Part shown: piece after piece, positions 1-7,435 of the stretch
Position numbering within the stretch: the first letter of the stretch is position 1
Layout of the letters: each line of letters begins with the position of its first letter
Source of the DNA: an uncultured SAR86 cluster bacterium
Lineage (GTDB): Bacteria; Pseudomonadota; Gammaproteobacteria; Magnimaribacterales; D2472
DNA: 35,463 nt
Assembly: GCA_902528875.1 (NCBI GenBank)
Contig: CABZTX010000002.1
Coordinates: forward strand, 71,828-107,290
Direction of reading: 5' to 3'
The notes under the pieces: model-generated
What the model was told of the DNA's origin: nothing
Database searches by the model: none
What the model saw: only the letters and a program-made list of their open reading frames with translations
Made by a program: the position numbers and the translations under genes

Positions 1-405
1 CTTTCGAAAGAGCAATCATCTATCCTGGGATATAATTTTATTAAAAAATCTCTAGAAACTACTGATTTATCTGTAGCAATTGCTAAAAGAGATAAGATAT
101 TATCAGATCTTAATAATATATCCAAACAGCCTATTTTAGAGGCAAAATCTACAGATAATATAGATGACAATAGGGTAAATGAATCAAATATTTATACAAA
201 ATTTGATGATTTTAGTGAAAATACTGATAGTTATGAGAAAACTCAGCAAGAAATGGGTACAAAAGTTAAAAAGAGAGATAAATATAGAATCTTATCCATA
301 AAAATACCTAAATTGCCTCAAAAAGAAGAGATAGTTAGTAAAATTGATAGCATTGTACCCATAATTATTGCTTTTTTAACTTTATTTGTTGTTCTAATTG
401 CTTGA
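1..405 (+). CDS. C-terminal part of an unrecognised protein with a C-terminal membrane anchor (5' end outside window)
   Basis: Frame 1 is open from the first base to a TGA at 403-405, giving 134 residues with no start in view. The visible part is hydrophilic, rich in Asp, Asn, Lys and Ser. It looks like a linker in the middle and ends in one hydrophobic stretch (PIIIAFLTLFVVLIA) reaching the last residue. That is the arrangement of a tail-anchored or C-terminally anchored inner-membrane protein. I do not recognise the family. Its last 41 bases overlap, tail to tail, the end of the kinase gene on the other strand. Absence of internal stops over 134 codons in this AT-rich DNA and the coherent TM end support it being real, but the assignment stops there. 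Confidence 0.6.
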   Translation, partial: LSKEQSSILGYNFIKKSLETTDLSVAIAKRDKILSDLNNISKQPILEAKSTDNIDDNRVNESNIYTKFDDFSENTDSYEKTQQEMGTKVKKRDKYRILSIKIPKLPQKEEIVSKIDSIVPIIIAFLTLFVVLIA

Positions 406-1201
406 TTTTATTAAAGAGATTCTTGCTTTTTAAAGAATTTTGCTCTTTGCCATGAATGTTTTCCATTATTAGAGACCATATATAATCTATATATAGATTA
501 ATTTGTTTCCAAAGTAAGATCTTTTCTCTTATATCAATGTGATTTTTTATTCCGTAACTTTCTAAAAAAACATTTTGTTCATTTGGATTCATATCAAATG
601 AGAGCATAATTTTACTAATATCAAAGAATTTATTATTTAATGATGCATATTCATAATCAATAAAACATATATTTTTATTAAACAAAATATTTGTGGGATT
701 CAAATCATTGTGTGAAAAAACGTTCTCTTGATGATTTGTTTTTGACATTTTTATTAAAGCATTTAATTTTTCAAAGACCTTAGGGAGTTTGTTTATATTT
801 AATATTTTTTTATATGCTTCTATTTGTTCATTGAATGTATGAATATTTTTTTTATTTTTTAATTCATGTATTTCTTTTAATCGATTACCCAATTTTTTAA
901 AAAACATATTATCTTTTTTACATAATGATGTTTCATGGTATTCGTAAATTAAAATGCCTTTTGTTTTGTTTTTATATAGAACTTTGGGGTGTAGTTCTTT
1001 ATTTGATAACTCAGTAAGAGTTTCTTTAGTGAGATAACTATTAATCTTAAAATTGATGTTAAATTTTTTGAATACCTTGATTATTATTTTTTTTCTTTTA
1101 AGTCGTCCGGTAAATGTCTTTGATGTTTCTCCCTCCCTTAATAGAATTAAATCTTCAATAAAAATATTGATCTTTTTTAAATTCGTTAATATGTTATCCA
1201 T
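365..1201 (-). CDS. Choline/thiamine kinase-like phosphotransferase (probable thiamine kinase)
   Basis: A 278-residue protein of the aminoglycoside phosphotransferase / choline kinase fold. The catalytic loop reads HNDLNPTNI (Brenner motif, Asp base and Asn metal ligand) and the metal-binding Asp follows in FIDYEYA; both match the LicA/ThiK group. It is the last gene of the riboswitch-led operon, and its start overlaps the end of the PnuT gene by 8 bases, so translation is probably coupled. Family knowledge leaves choline, ethanolamine or thiamine as substrate. The TPP riboswitch and PnuT partner favour thiamine: phosphorylation to thiamine monophosphate would trap it in the cytoplasm. A separate enzyme would still be needed to make TPP, and none is in this window. 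The kinase fold is secure; the substrate is an inference from context. Confidence 0.8.
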   Translation of the reverse strand: MDNILTNLKKINIFIEDLILLREGETSKTFTGRLKRKKIIIKVFKKFNINFKINSYLTKETLTELSNKELHPKVLYKNKTKGILIYEYHETSLCKKDNMFFKKLGNRLKEIHELKNKKNIHTFNEQIEAYKKILNINKLPKVFEKLNALIKMSKTNHQENVFSHNDLNPTNILFNKNICFIDYEYASLNNKFFDISKIMLSFDMNPNEQNVFLESYGIKNHIDIREKILLWKQINLYIDYIWSLIMENIHGKEQNSLKSKNLFNKIKQLEQQIKLKKQ

Positions 1202-1766
1202 CGTTTTGATTAAGTGTTCTTTTCCATGATCTGTAACCGAAAACTATTATTACTAAATAGATTACAAATAAAAAAGCAGTTAAATATAATCCTCTTGATG
1301 TATATAAGTAAATTGAGATTGAATCTATAACAAACCAGTATATCCAATTTTCTAATATTTTTTTTGCAACCATATATGTCGTTACTATTGCACCCCAAGT
1401 AGTGAAAGCATCAATAAATGGTAGAGCAGCTTGGGTATATTCCTCTAAAATAATCCCAGATAAAATTGCTAAAATTGTTACAGAAATAACTGCATAAACA
1501 TGATTTAAATTATTCCAACTTTTAATTCTTAAATCACGATTACTATTGATAATATTTTTCCAATGTAACCATCCATAAACCGCCATTAAAACATAAAAAA
1601 TTTGTAATAAGGATTCCATATAAAGACCTGCCTGGAACATAATATAAATATAAAGGCAAGAACTAATTAATGCCGCATACCAGCATCTTACGTCTTCTTT
1701 TGCAGCTAAGATTAAATACAAAATAGCTGTGAGAACAGCTATGCTCTCGATAACTATGTTAACCAT
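1194..1766 (-). CDS. pnuT: PnuC-family vitamin permease, probable thiamine transporter PnuT
   Basis: A 190-residue, very hydrophobic protein with about seven membrane segments. PnuC-family signatures are visible: YGWLHW near residue 65 (compare YGWW.W) and ENWIYWFVID near residue 140. PnuC proteins are facilitators that work with a cytoplasmic kinase which traps the substrate. NiaP/PnuC-type members carry nicotinamide riboside, PnuX riboflavin and PnuT thiamine. Here a TPP riboswitch leads the operon, a TonB-dependent receptor lies 6 bases upstream and a small-molecule kinase overlaps downstream, so thiamine is the best substrate guess. Length is close to the family norm of about 200. The family is secure; substrate assignment rests on the riboswitch and neighbours. 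Confidence 0.85.
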   Translation of the reverse strand: MVNIVIESIAVLTAILYLILAAKEDVRCWYAALISSCLYIYIMFQAGLYMESLLQIFYVLMAVYGWLHWKNIINSNRDLRIKSWNNLNHVYAVISVTILAILSGIILEEYTQAALPFIDAFTTWGAIVTTYMVAKKILENWIYWFVIDSISIYLYTSRGLYLTAFLFVIYLVIIVFGYRSWKRTLNQNDG

Positions 1767-1772
1767 ATGATT

Positions 1773-3869
1773 TTAGAAATCATATCTTACAGAAAATCCC
1801 AGATTTCTTGGATCGCCTTGTCTTCTATATAATGTATCAACAAAATTTGGGGCCTCATTTCCAAAGAAAAAACCTCTTGTTGAGTAATACTCATCAAATA
1901 AATTTCTTACCCATAAGTTTGCTGAAAAGTCTGCTTTGGCATAGCCAAAAGTAAGATTAACAAGCTGATAACTTTTTGATTTATTATTGTGGGAATCTGA
2001 ATAATAAAAGCTACTTTTTCCATTAATATCTATTTTTAAATATAGGTTATTTTTTAAATCTAGATTTGCACCGATAGAATATGTTTGTTGAGGTGCATGA
2101 GCTTGAGCTCTGTTTTCTAAATCAGCTCTAGACTCCCAATTGATAATTTTTGTTTTTAGAATACCTAGATTTGCAAAAATATATAAGTTATCAGTAGCTG
2201 AATAATTTGAACTTATTTCTAATCCATAGTTTTCACCTTCAGCGGCATTTTGAGTTAAGAATGAGAAAGTATTAGGATCAGACGGATCAACCTGTTTAGA
2301 GATTAAAACTTGTTGATCATTTCTTTTAGAATAAAAAATTGTAGAAGAATAATTAAAATTTTCATCAGCTTTTGAACTAAAACCAATTTCATAGTTTGTT
2401 AAAAATTCCGGATCATATATCAAGGATTCTTTTACAGAGCTATCAGTAGCATCAAGACCAAGATTGAAACCACCTTGTTTATATCCTCTTGCAATTGAAA
2501 AATAAGTATTAGATCCGTCTTCATTATTTTTGATCAATGATATCTTTCCTCCATTCATATTATTTGATGGATCAAAAAATTCATTATTAGAATCTTTATA
2601 TTTAGAATCCCATTTTTCCCATCTTAATCCAAAAGCGACTTTGTAATTTTCAGTTAAAAAATAATCAATATTTCCAAATATAGATAAGTTATTCGCTTCA
2701 TAGTCTCGTGAAACTAACGATTCACTTGCATAAGGACTGTAAGGATCATCAGGGTCACCGTATATACCATCATCTTTTGTAACATTTTTTTCTTCAAGAT
2801 CACTAAATTCAAAGCCAAACACCCATTCAAATGGGTTTTTCTCTGAAAATTCAGGATTATTTGATAAAAAACGTATTTCTTGACTAAAAGTATCTCTTTT
2901 TCTTAATGTTTCTGAAAAATAATCATAAATATAAGGAAAATGTGACTCAGAATTTCCCCAGTCAGCATCATAACTAAAAACAACATCTGTTTTTGTAGTA
3001 TTTGTAAAACTTTGAAGATCAAAATTACTATAGTTTTTTGTTATTTTTATTCCAAATGAATCTGTGACTTGTGAATCCATTCCTGGACGATCTGATAATG
3101 TGTTTAAGCTTCCATCTATAGTCCAAATATCGGCTGGATCATCCATATCAATTTTTGAAACTACTAAATTTATATTTGTACTTTTATCAATTTCCCAATT
3201 TAATTTATATCGTAGAGTTAACTCATCTTTTTTTGAAGTATCAGATTTGTTTAAATAAACATTTTTTCTAAAGCCATCTGCATAATCGGTCCTAACTACT
3301 AAACGATATTTCATATTTTTATTCTGCATTGGCCCACCAAATGCTACACCAATATTTTGTGTTCCATAATCTCCAATGGTCACTTCAGAGGTCCCTTCAA
3401 ATTCGTCAGTTGGATCTTTAGTTTTAATATAAATTAATCCTGCTAGAGCATTAGCACCTGATCTTGATCCTTGCGGTCCTCTATAAACTTCAACCTGATC
3501 AACATCAAACAGGGTTGCAATTCCACCTTGTCCAGAGTAATCGATATCATCTATTAGAAATCCAACGGAAGAATTCGGAGTACCTTGATAACCTGACCTT
3601 TCACCAATGCCTCGAATTTGAAAATATCTTGCCCGAGAGTCTGAAGCAGCATAATTCAAATTTGGTACTAGATAAGAAAGTTGTTGAAAATGTTTGATCG
3701 CTTGAGATTTAATTTCTTCAGATTGGATTACAGCAATACTAGAGTCTTCCTCGCTGATTAATTTTTCTCTAAACTCTCCCTTCACAATTATTTCTTCAAT
3801 CTCTTGTGAAAAGATAAAAAAAGAAAAGAATAAGGGTACTAAAAATAAAATATTTATTCTGATATACAT
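1773..3869 (-). CDS. TonB-dependent outer-membrane receptor, probably for thiamine or a precursor
   Basis: About 698 residues. A signal peptide (MYIRINILFLVPLFFSFFIFS) is followed by a TonB box-like EIEEIIVKG. The plug domain shows QIRGIGERSG, GFLIDDIDY and VEVYRGPQGS, and a long beta-barrel ends in the aromatic terminus GFSVRYDF. These are outer-membrane receptors that import scarce ligands using TonB energy. I chose the ATG at 3867-3869 because GGAGG sits eight bases before it and the signal peptide then starts at the N-terminus. A longer TTG-started reading frame runs to 3908 but would lie inside the riboswitch and add 13 non-signal residues. First gene of the TPP-riboswitch operon, so the ligand is likely thiamine or a thiamine precursor. 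The class is certain; the ligand is inferred. Confidence 0.93.
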   Translation of the reverse strand: MYIRINILFLVPLFFSFFIFSQEIEEIIVKGEFREKLISEEDSSIAVIQSEEIKSQAIKHFQQLSYLVPNLNYAASDSRARYFQIRGIGERSGYQGTPNSSVGFLIDDIDYSGQGGIATLFDVDQVEVYRGPQGSRSGANALAGLIYIKTKDPTDEFEGTSEVTIGDYGTQNIGVAFGGPMQNKNMKYRLVVRTDYADGFRKNVYLNKSDTSKKDELTLRYKLNWEIDKSTNINLVVSKIDMDDPADIWTIDGSLNTLSDRPGMDSQVTDSFGIKITKNYSNFDLQSFTNTTKTDVVFSYDADWGNSESHFPYIYDYFSETLRKRDTFSQEIRFLSNNPEFSEKNPFEWVFGFEFSDLEEKNVTKDDGIYGDPDDPYSPYASESLVSRDYEANNLSIFGNIDYFLTENYKVAFGLRWEKWDSKYKDSNNEFFDPSNNMNGGKISLIKNNEDGSNTYFSIARGYKQGGFNLGLDATDSSVKESLIYDPEFLTNYEIGFSSKADENFNYSSTIFYSKRNDQQVLISKQVDPSDPNTFSFLTQNAAEGENYGLEISSNYSATDNLYIFANLGILKTKIINWESRADLENRAQAHAPQQTYSIGANLDLKNNLYLKIDINGKSSFYYSDSHNNKSKSYQLVNLTFGYAKADFSANLWVRNLFDEYYSTRGFFFGNEAPNFVDTLYRRQGDPRNLGFSVRYDF

Positions 3870-3952
3870 ATGCAATTCCTCCGCAACTATTGTGTTGATC
3901 AGGTTCAAAGAGTTTCAAAAAGATCTCAGGCTAAACTGCCACCCCTTTGCAT
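3870..3952 (-). promoter_or_regulatory. TPP riboswitch (THI element)
   Basis: Read on the minus strand, this leader contains the conserved THI-box blocks in order: GGGGTG, CTGAGAT, GAACCTGATC and GCGGAGG. The ends pair perfectly as P1: ATGCAA (minus strand of 3947-3952) with TTGCAT (minus strand of 3870-3875). The 3' arm of P1 directly abuts the ATG of the TonB-dependent receptor, and the conserved GCGGAGG block supplies its Shine-Dalgarno sequence at 3878-3882. Ligand binding should therefore block ribosome access. No separate terminator hairpin is visible, so control of translation initiation is the likely mode. It is the strongest evidence that the three-gene operon serves thiamine uptake. 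Confidence 0.95.
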
Positions 3953-3958
3953 TAATTA

Positions 3959-3964
3959 CTTATA
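3959..3964 (-). promoter_or_regulatory. Putative -10 element of the thiamine operon
   Basis: On the minus strand TATAAG lies six bases before the first base of the riboswitch P1 helix, so transcription would start at or next to the aptamer. The -35 side is only a weak AT-rich match. The rest of the 93-base spacer up to the prolyl oligopeptidase stop (3953-4045) is very AT-rich, and I see no gene or clear terminator in it. Confidence 0.4.
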
Positions 3965-4045
3965 TTAATCAATATTTCTATAATTTAAAAGTATTGATTT
4001 TAAATATAATTTAAGAGGTATAAAATTATTATTTATAACCTTATA

Positions 4046-6145
4046 TCAGCTATTTATAACATTTAATGCATAACCATAAATTTCAGAAATTTGATTAATT
4101 CTTTTATCTTTTGGTGTACCTGCACCATGACCTGCTCTATCTTCTACTCTTATCAAAATAGGATTATTGCATGACTGATTCTCTTGAAGCTTAGCAGCAA
4201 ATTTGAAAGAGTGTGAGGGAACTACTCTATCATCCCGACTTGCTGTTGTAATCAAAGTTGTAGGATAACAAACATCAGATTTAATATTATGAAGCGGTGA
4301 ATATGATAGAAGATTCTCAAACTCATCTTTTTTATCTGAAGATCCATAGTCACTTTCCCAGGCCCAACCAATTGTAAATTTATTAAACCTAAGCATGTCT
4401 AAAACACCAACTTGTGGAATAGCAACTTTATATAAGTCTGGATTTTGTAACATGGTTGCTGCTACTAAAAGTCCACCATTAGATCTTCCATCGATAGCAG
4501 TCGATTTTGGGGACCCAATTTTTTTAGCATGCAAAAATTTTGCAGCGTATGCAAAATCATCAAAAACATTTTGTTTGTTCAAAAGCATGCCTGCTTCATG
4601 CCAAGCATCTCCATATTCCGCACCGCCTCTTAAATTTGCTACAGCAAAAACTCCATTTTGATTTTTCCATGCAGTTTGACTTTTACTAAAACTTGGTAGT
4701 ATTGAAATATTGAATCCGCCGTATCCATAAATTAGTAAAGGCGTATTTTCATCGATCACTAAATCTTTTTTATGACTTATATGAATTGGGATTTGTGTCC
4801 CATCTTTTGACTCATAAAATTCTAACTTTGATATATATTCCTCTGAGTTATACCCTTCTAAATCCTCTTGCCAAAAAAGTTCATACGAAAGATCTGTTAA
4901 ATTTATTTCATAAATTTCTCTTGGAGTTACGTAATTTGTAATTGAAAAGTAGGAACTTGTATCTTCAAGACCTCCACTAAAACCACTTATGGTTCCTTCT
5001 TTCGGTAGTGACAATTTTGAAATAAGCTGGCCATCTAAATCAAAGACACTTATTTTTGAGAAAGTATCCTCTAAATAGTTAATCACAAAAGAATTGTTTA
5101 CAATATTAACGGATCTGATGGCATTTTTAGACTCAGGAATTACTTCATTCCATATAAAAGAGTTATTTTTGACCTCTAAATTAACAATTTTTCCATTTGG
5201 AGCACTTTCAGTCGTATAAAACCACAAAATATTATCTTTACTATCAATAAAGCTATATGAAGCAATTAATTCATCAATAATAGGAATAAAATCACTATCT
5301 TTGCTAACTTTTAAATAAATTCTGTTTCTTTCATCAGTTCCCTCAGAAATAGATAATATTTTCATATCACTATCTTTAACAACTGTTATTCCAAACCCCC
5401 ATCTAGGATTATCAGGATTTTCGTATATTAATTGATCATCAGATTGATTCGTGCCAATTTTATGAAACATTATTTTTGGAGATTCATTTAACTCTTTTAA
5501 TAACTCTCCGTCAGGTTCTTCATAGCGTCTGTAGTAAAATCCACTATCATCATTTTCCCAAATTGCCCCAGAAAATTTTGCCCACTTTAAGTTATCCTCA
5601 AGAACCTCTCCTGTTTCGATATTCATTACTTTCCATGATCTCCAATCAGACCCACCATCTGAAATTGAAAATGCAATATGCGTTGCATTATTATTTATAC
5701 TAGTTCCACCAAGAGATACTGTCCCATCTTCTGAGAAAGTGTTTGGATCAATTAAAACTCTCTCTTTACAATCTTCACAATCTTTGATCATTAACTTGCT
5801 TTGTTGGAACGTACCATCATTAAAGTAATAAAATGTTTTTTCTTTTACCTTATATGGAATAGATATCGACTCGCTTTCCCATATATCATTCAAATAACTT
5901 TCAAGACCTTTCTTATAATTATTATTTTGAATAAAAACTTTTGTAAAGTTATTTTGCCGATCTGCCCAATCTACAGATTCTTCACTTGTAAAATCCTCAA
6001 GCCATCTATATGAATCAATTATTTCATAACCATGGATCGTTTCACTAAATTCTATTTTTTTTGTTTCTGGATATGAAATCTCAGATTCTTGAGACGAGCA
6101 GGAAACTAAAATGAAAAACAACAAAGAAGAGTATTTTTTATACAT
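4046..6145 (-). CDS. Prolyl oligopeptidase family serine peptidase (S9A), lipoprotein
   Basis: A 699-residue two-domain peptidase: an N-terminal seven-bladed propeller (about residues 70-430) and a C-terminal alpha/beta hydrolase domain. The catalytic triad is visible: Ser555 in GRSNGG, Asp638/639 in SRDDRVVP and His673 in GHGAG. Spacing closely matches the mammalian enzyme. The N-terminus is a lipoprotein signal with a lipobox ending at Cys16 (FFILVSC), so the enzyme is exported and membrane-anchored, unlike the cytosolic eukaryotic form. S9A enzymes cleave short peptides after proline. A periplasmic or outer-membrane anchored version would trim imported peptides for uptake. It stands alone, 93 bases upstream of the riboswitch leader on the same strand. 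High confidence in family; exact substrate unknown. Confidence 0.93.
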   Translation of the reverse strand: MYKKYSSLLFFILVSCSSQESEISYPETKKIEFSETIHGYEIIDSYRWLEDFTSEESVDWADRQNNFTKVFIQNNNYKKGLESYLNDIWESESISIPYKVKEKTFYYFNDGTFQQSKLMIKDCEDCKERVLIDPNTFSEDGTVSLGGTSINNNATHIAFSISDGGSDWRSWKVMNIETGEVLEDNLKWAKFSGAIWENDDSGFYYRRYEEPDGELLKELNESPKIMFHKIGTNQSDDQLIYENPDNPRWGFGITVVKDSDMKILSISEGTDERNRIYLKVSKDSDFIPIIDELIASYSFIDSKDNILWFYTTESAPNGKIVNLEVKNNSFIWNEVIPESKNAIRSVNIVNNSFVINYLEDTFSKISVFDLDGQLISKLSLPKEGTISGFSGGLEDTSSYFSITNYVTPREIYEINLTDLSYELFWQEDLEGYNSEEYISKLEFYESKDGTQIPIHISHKKDLVIDENTPLLIYGYGGFNISILPSFSKSQTAWKNQNGVFAVANLRGGAEYGDAWHEAGMLLNKQNVFDDFAYAAKFLHAKKIGSPKSTAIDGRSNGGLLVAATMLQNPDLYKVAIPQVGVLDMLRFNKFTIGWAWESDYGSSDKKDEFENLLSYSPLHNIKSDVCYPTTLITTASRDDRVVPSHSFKFAAKLQENQSCNNPILIRVEDRAGHGAGTPKDKRINQISEIYGYALNVINS

Positions 6146-6173
6146 ATAAATAATATTACTTTACAATTACCCG

Positions 6174-6848
6174 ATGGATCAATTCAATTCTGCATGGAAA
6201 TACACATTTTCAAATTGGAAGTATTTTATTATGCTCTCGCTTCCTGTGATTGCAATAGAATCAATGACCACCTTCCTAATTATTCCTCTTGCAGAGATTT
6301 CTCAACCAGAAGATTTTATAGAATTTTTTGAAAATAATTCACTCGTAATAGGTATGGTTGGATTAATTGGAGTTGTTCTTCAAATTTCTTTTTTAGGTGG
6401 TATTTGGGTAAGCTATTTGTCAATTGATAAGGGAAAAGAGATAACTCCTATAAATGCTCTTCAAGCTGGACTGACAAAGTTCTTTCCCTTATTTGGAGCA
6501 TATATCTTGATAGCTATAGTTTCATTTTTTGGGTATATATTATTAATATTACCTGGCATATATCTCACTGCAAGATTTTCATTATTTGCAGCTCAAATTA
6601 TGTATGAAAATAAGGGTGTTTTTGAATCAATAAGTTCATCATGGGAAATGACGGATGAATATGGATCAAAATTATTTGGGTTTACCTTGGTCTTTGTAGT
6701 ATTAATGATAAGTTCAAGTTTAATATTGTCCAGTATACTTCCAACTGGAATAGTGCAAACATCTATACTTGCAATTAATGAATATTTATTTGTAATTCCC
6801 TTGGGTTATATTTACTTTACTCTTTATAAGTCTCTTAAAGAAAGTTAG
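6174..6848 (+). CDS. Multi-pass integral membrane protein of unknown function
   Basis: A 224-residue protein with about five or six hydrophobic segments. The middle has LLILPGIYLTARFSLF, followed by an amphipathic stretch ending in SISSSWEMT. This pattern resembles the YciC/UPF0259 and related membrane-protein families (a proline-containing LPGIY helix break followed by an A.. SW motif), but I cannot assign a function. There is no signal peptide beyond the first membrane helix. A -10-like TACAAT sits six bases before the ATG and there is no Shine-Dalgarno sequence. The gene is divergent from the prolyl oligopeptidase and 48 bases before tRNA-Ile. A real gene judging by length and coherent membrane topology. 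Confidence 0.8.
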   Translation: MDQFNSAWKYTFSNWKYFIMLSLPVIAIESMTTFLIIPLAEISQPEDFIEFFENNSLVIGMVGLIGVVLQISFLGGIWVSYLSIDKGKEITPINALQAGLTKFFPLFGAYILIAIVSFFGYILLILPGIYLTARFSLFAAQIMYENKGVFESISSSWEMTDEYGSKLFGFTLVFVVLMISSSLILSSILPTGIVQTSILAINEYLFVIPLGYIYFTLYKSLKES

Positions 6849-6853
6849 TTTAA

Positions 6854-6882
6854 TTGTCGAAATTGAAATTCAAAGGTAGAAT
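6854..6882 (+). promoter_or_regulatory. Putative sigma-70 promoter of tRNA-Ile
   Basis: TTGTCG (6854-6859) and TAGAAT (6877-6882) are separated by 17 bases, and the tRNA starts 14 bases after the -10 box. This gives the tRNA its own promoter right after the stop of the upstream membrane-protein gene. Confidence 0.5.
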
Positions 6883-6896
6883 GCTCTTTCATTTGT

Positions 6897-6975
6897 GGGC
6901 CTGTAGCTCAGTTTTGGTTAGAGCGTTCGACTGATAATCGAGAGGTCGGAAGTTCGAGTCTTCCCAGGCCCACCA
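6897..6975 (+). tRNA. tRNA-Ile (anticodon GAT), CCA encoded
   Basis: A full cloverleaf can be folded. The acceptor stem GGGCCTG pairs with CAGGCCC. The D arm is GCTC/GAGC with an 11-base loop. The anticodon stem TTCGA/TCGAG has one T-G pair and the loop CTGATAA, giving anticodon GAT. The T arm is GGAAG/CTTCC with loop TTCGAGT. A discriminator A and an encoded CCA follow at 6972-6975. It reads AUC/AUU isoleucine codons. No 16S or 23S rRNA lies next to it, which is the usual place for this tRNA in Gammaproteobacteria. Confidence 0.97.
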
Positions 6976-6980
6976 TTTGT

Positions 6981-7433
6981 TTAAATAAAATCTAAAAGTT
7001 CTATTTCGAAAACTAATATTGAATTTGATGGTATCCCTGGTCGTCCTTCGTCACCATAAGCCATTGAAGAATCAATAAATACTTTCCACTTGTCTCCCGG
7101 ACTCATCAGTGAAATAGCTTTTTGGCAACCTATAATTAGTTTTGACAATTCAATTGAAAGGGGTTCAGAATCAAGTGAGCTCCAAAAAATATCTCCATTG
7201 GTGAGAGTTCCGTGGAAATGGGCAGTTATCACTTGATTAAGCTTTGGGTTAGTCGTATTAGAGTCACTTTTTTTAATAACAGAATATTGCAGTCCTGATT
7301 CGATTTCTATGACATCACTTTTCTTTGCATTATCAATAAAAAATTGTAAGTTCTCAATTTGTTGAATGTTTGGACTATCTTGAACACAGGAGTACAAAAA
7401 TAAAGAAGATAACAAAATAAGTAATTGTCTCAT
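6981..7433 (-). CDS. FKBP-type peptidyl-prolyl cis-trans isomerase, lipoprotein
   Basis: A 150-residue protein. The lipoprotein signal has a lipobox at FLYSC with Cys16 as the lipidated residue, followed by a short linker and one FKBP domain (about residues 45-150). Typical FKBP features are GLQYSVI, the strand ITAHFHGTL, PGDKWKVFI, AYGDEG and the terminal VFEIELLDF. These enzymes speed cis-trans isomerisation of prolyl bonds and help fold exported proteins. The lipid anchor places it in the periplasm. The usual VHY-G-L motif is changed to AHFHGTL, and the active-site region has GCQKAISLM where W or V often occurs, so the activity level is uncertain. It starts two bases after the tyrS stop and is probably cotranscribed with it. 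Confidence 0.88.
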   Translation of the reverse strand: MRQLLILLSSLFLYSCVQDSPNIQQIENLQFFIDNAKKSDVIEIESGLQYSVIKKSDSNTTNPKLNQVITAHFHGTLTNGDIFWSSLDSEPLSIELSKLIIGCQKAISLMSPGDKWKVFIDSSMAYGDEGRPGIPSNSILVFEIELLDFI

Positions 7434-7435
7434 TA

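Noticed and set aside
3870-3908. TTG start of the TonB receptor frame at 3908, adding 13 residues
   Set aside because: It lies inside the TPP aptamer, has no ribosome site and would put non-signal residues before the signal peptide. The ATG at 3869 has GGAGG at ideal spacing.
3953-4045. Intrinsic terminator between the prolyl oligopeptidase gene and the riboswitch
   Set aside because: The stretch is AT-rich but I found no GC-containing hairpin followed by a T run on the minus strand.
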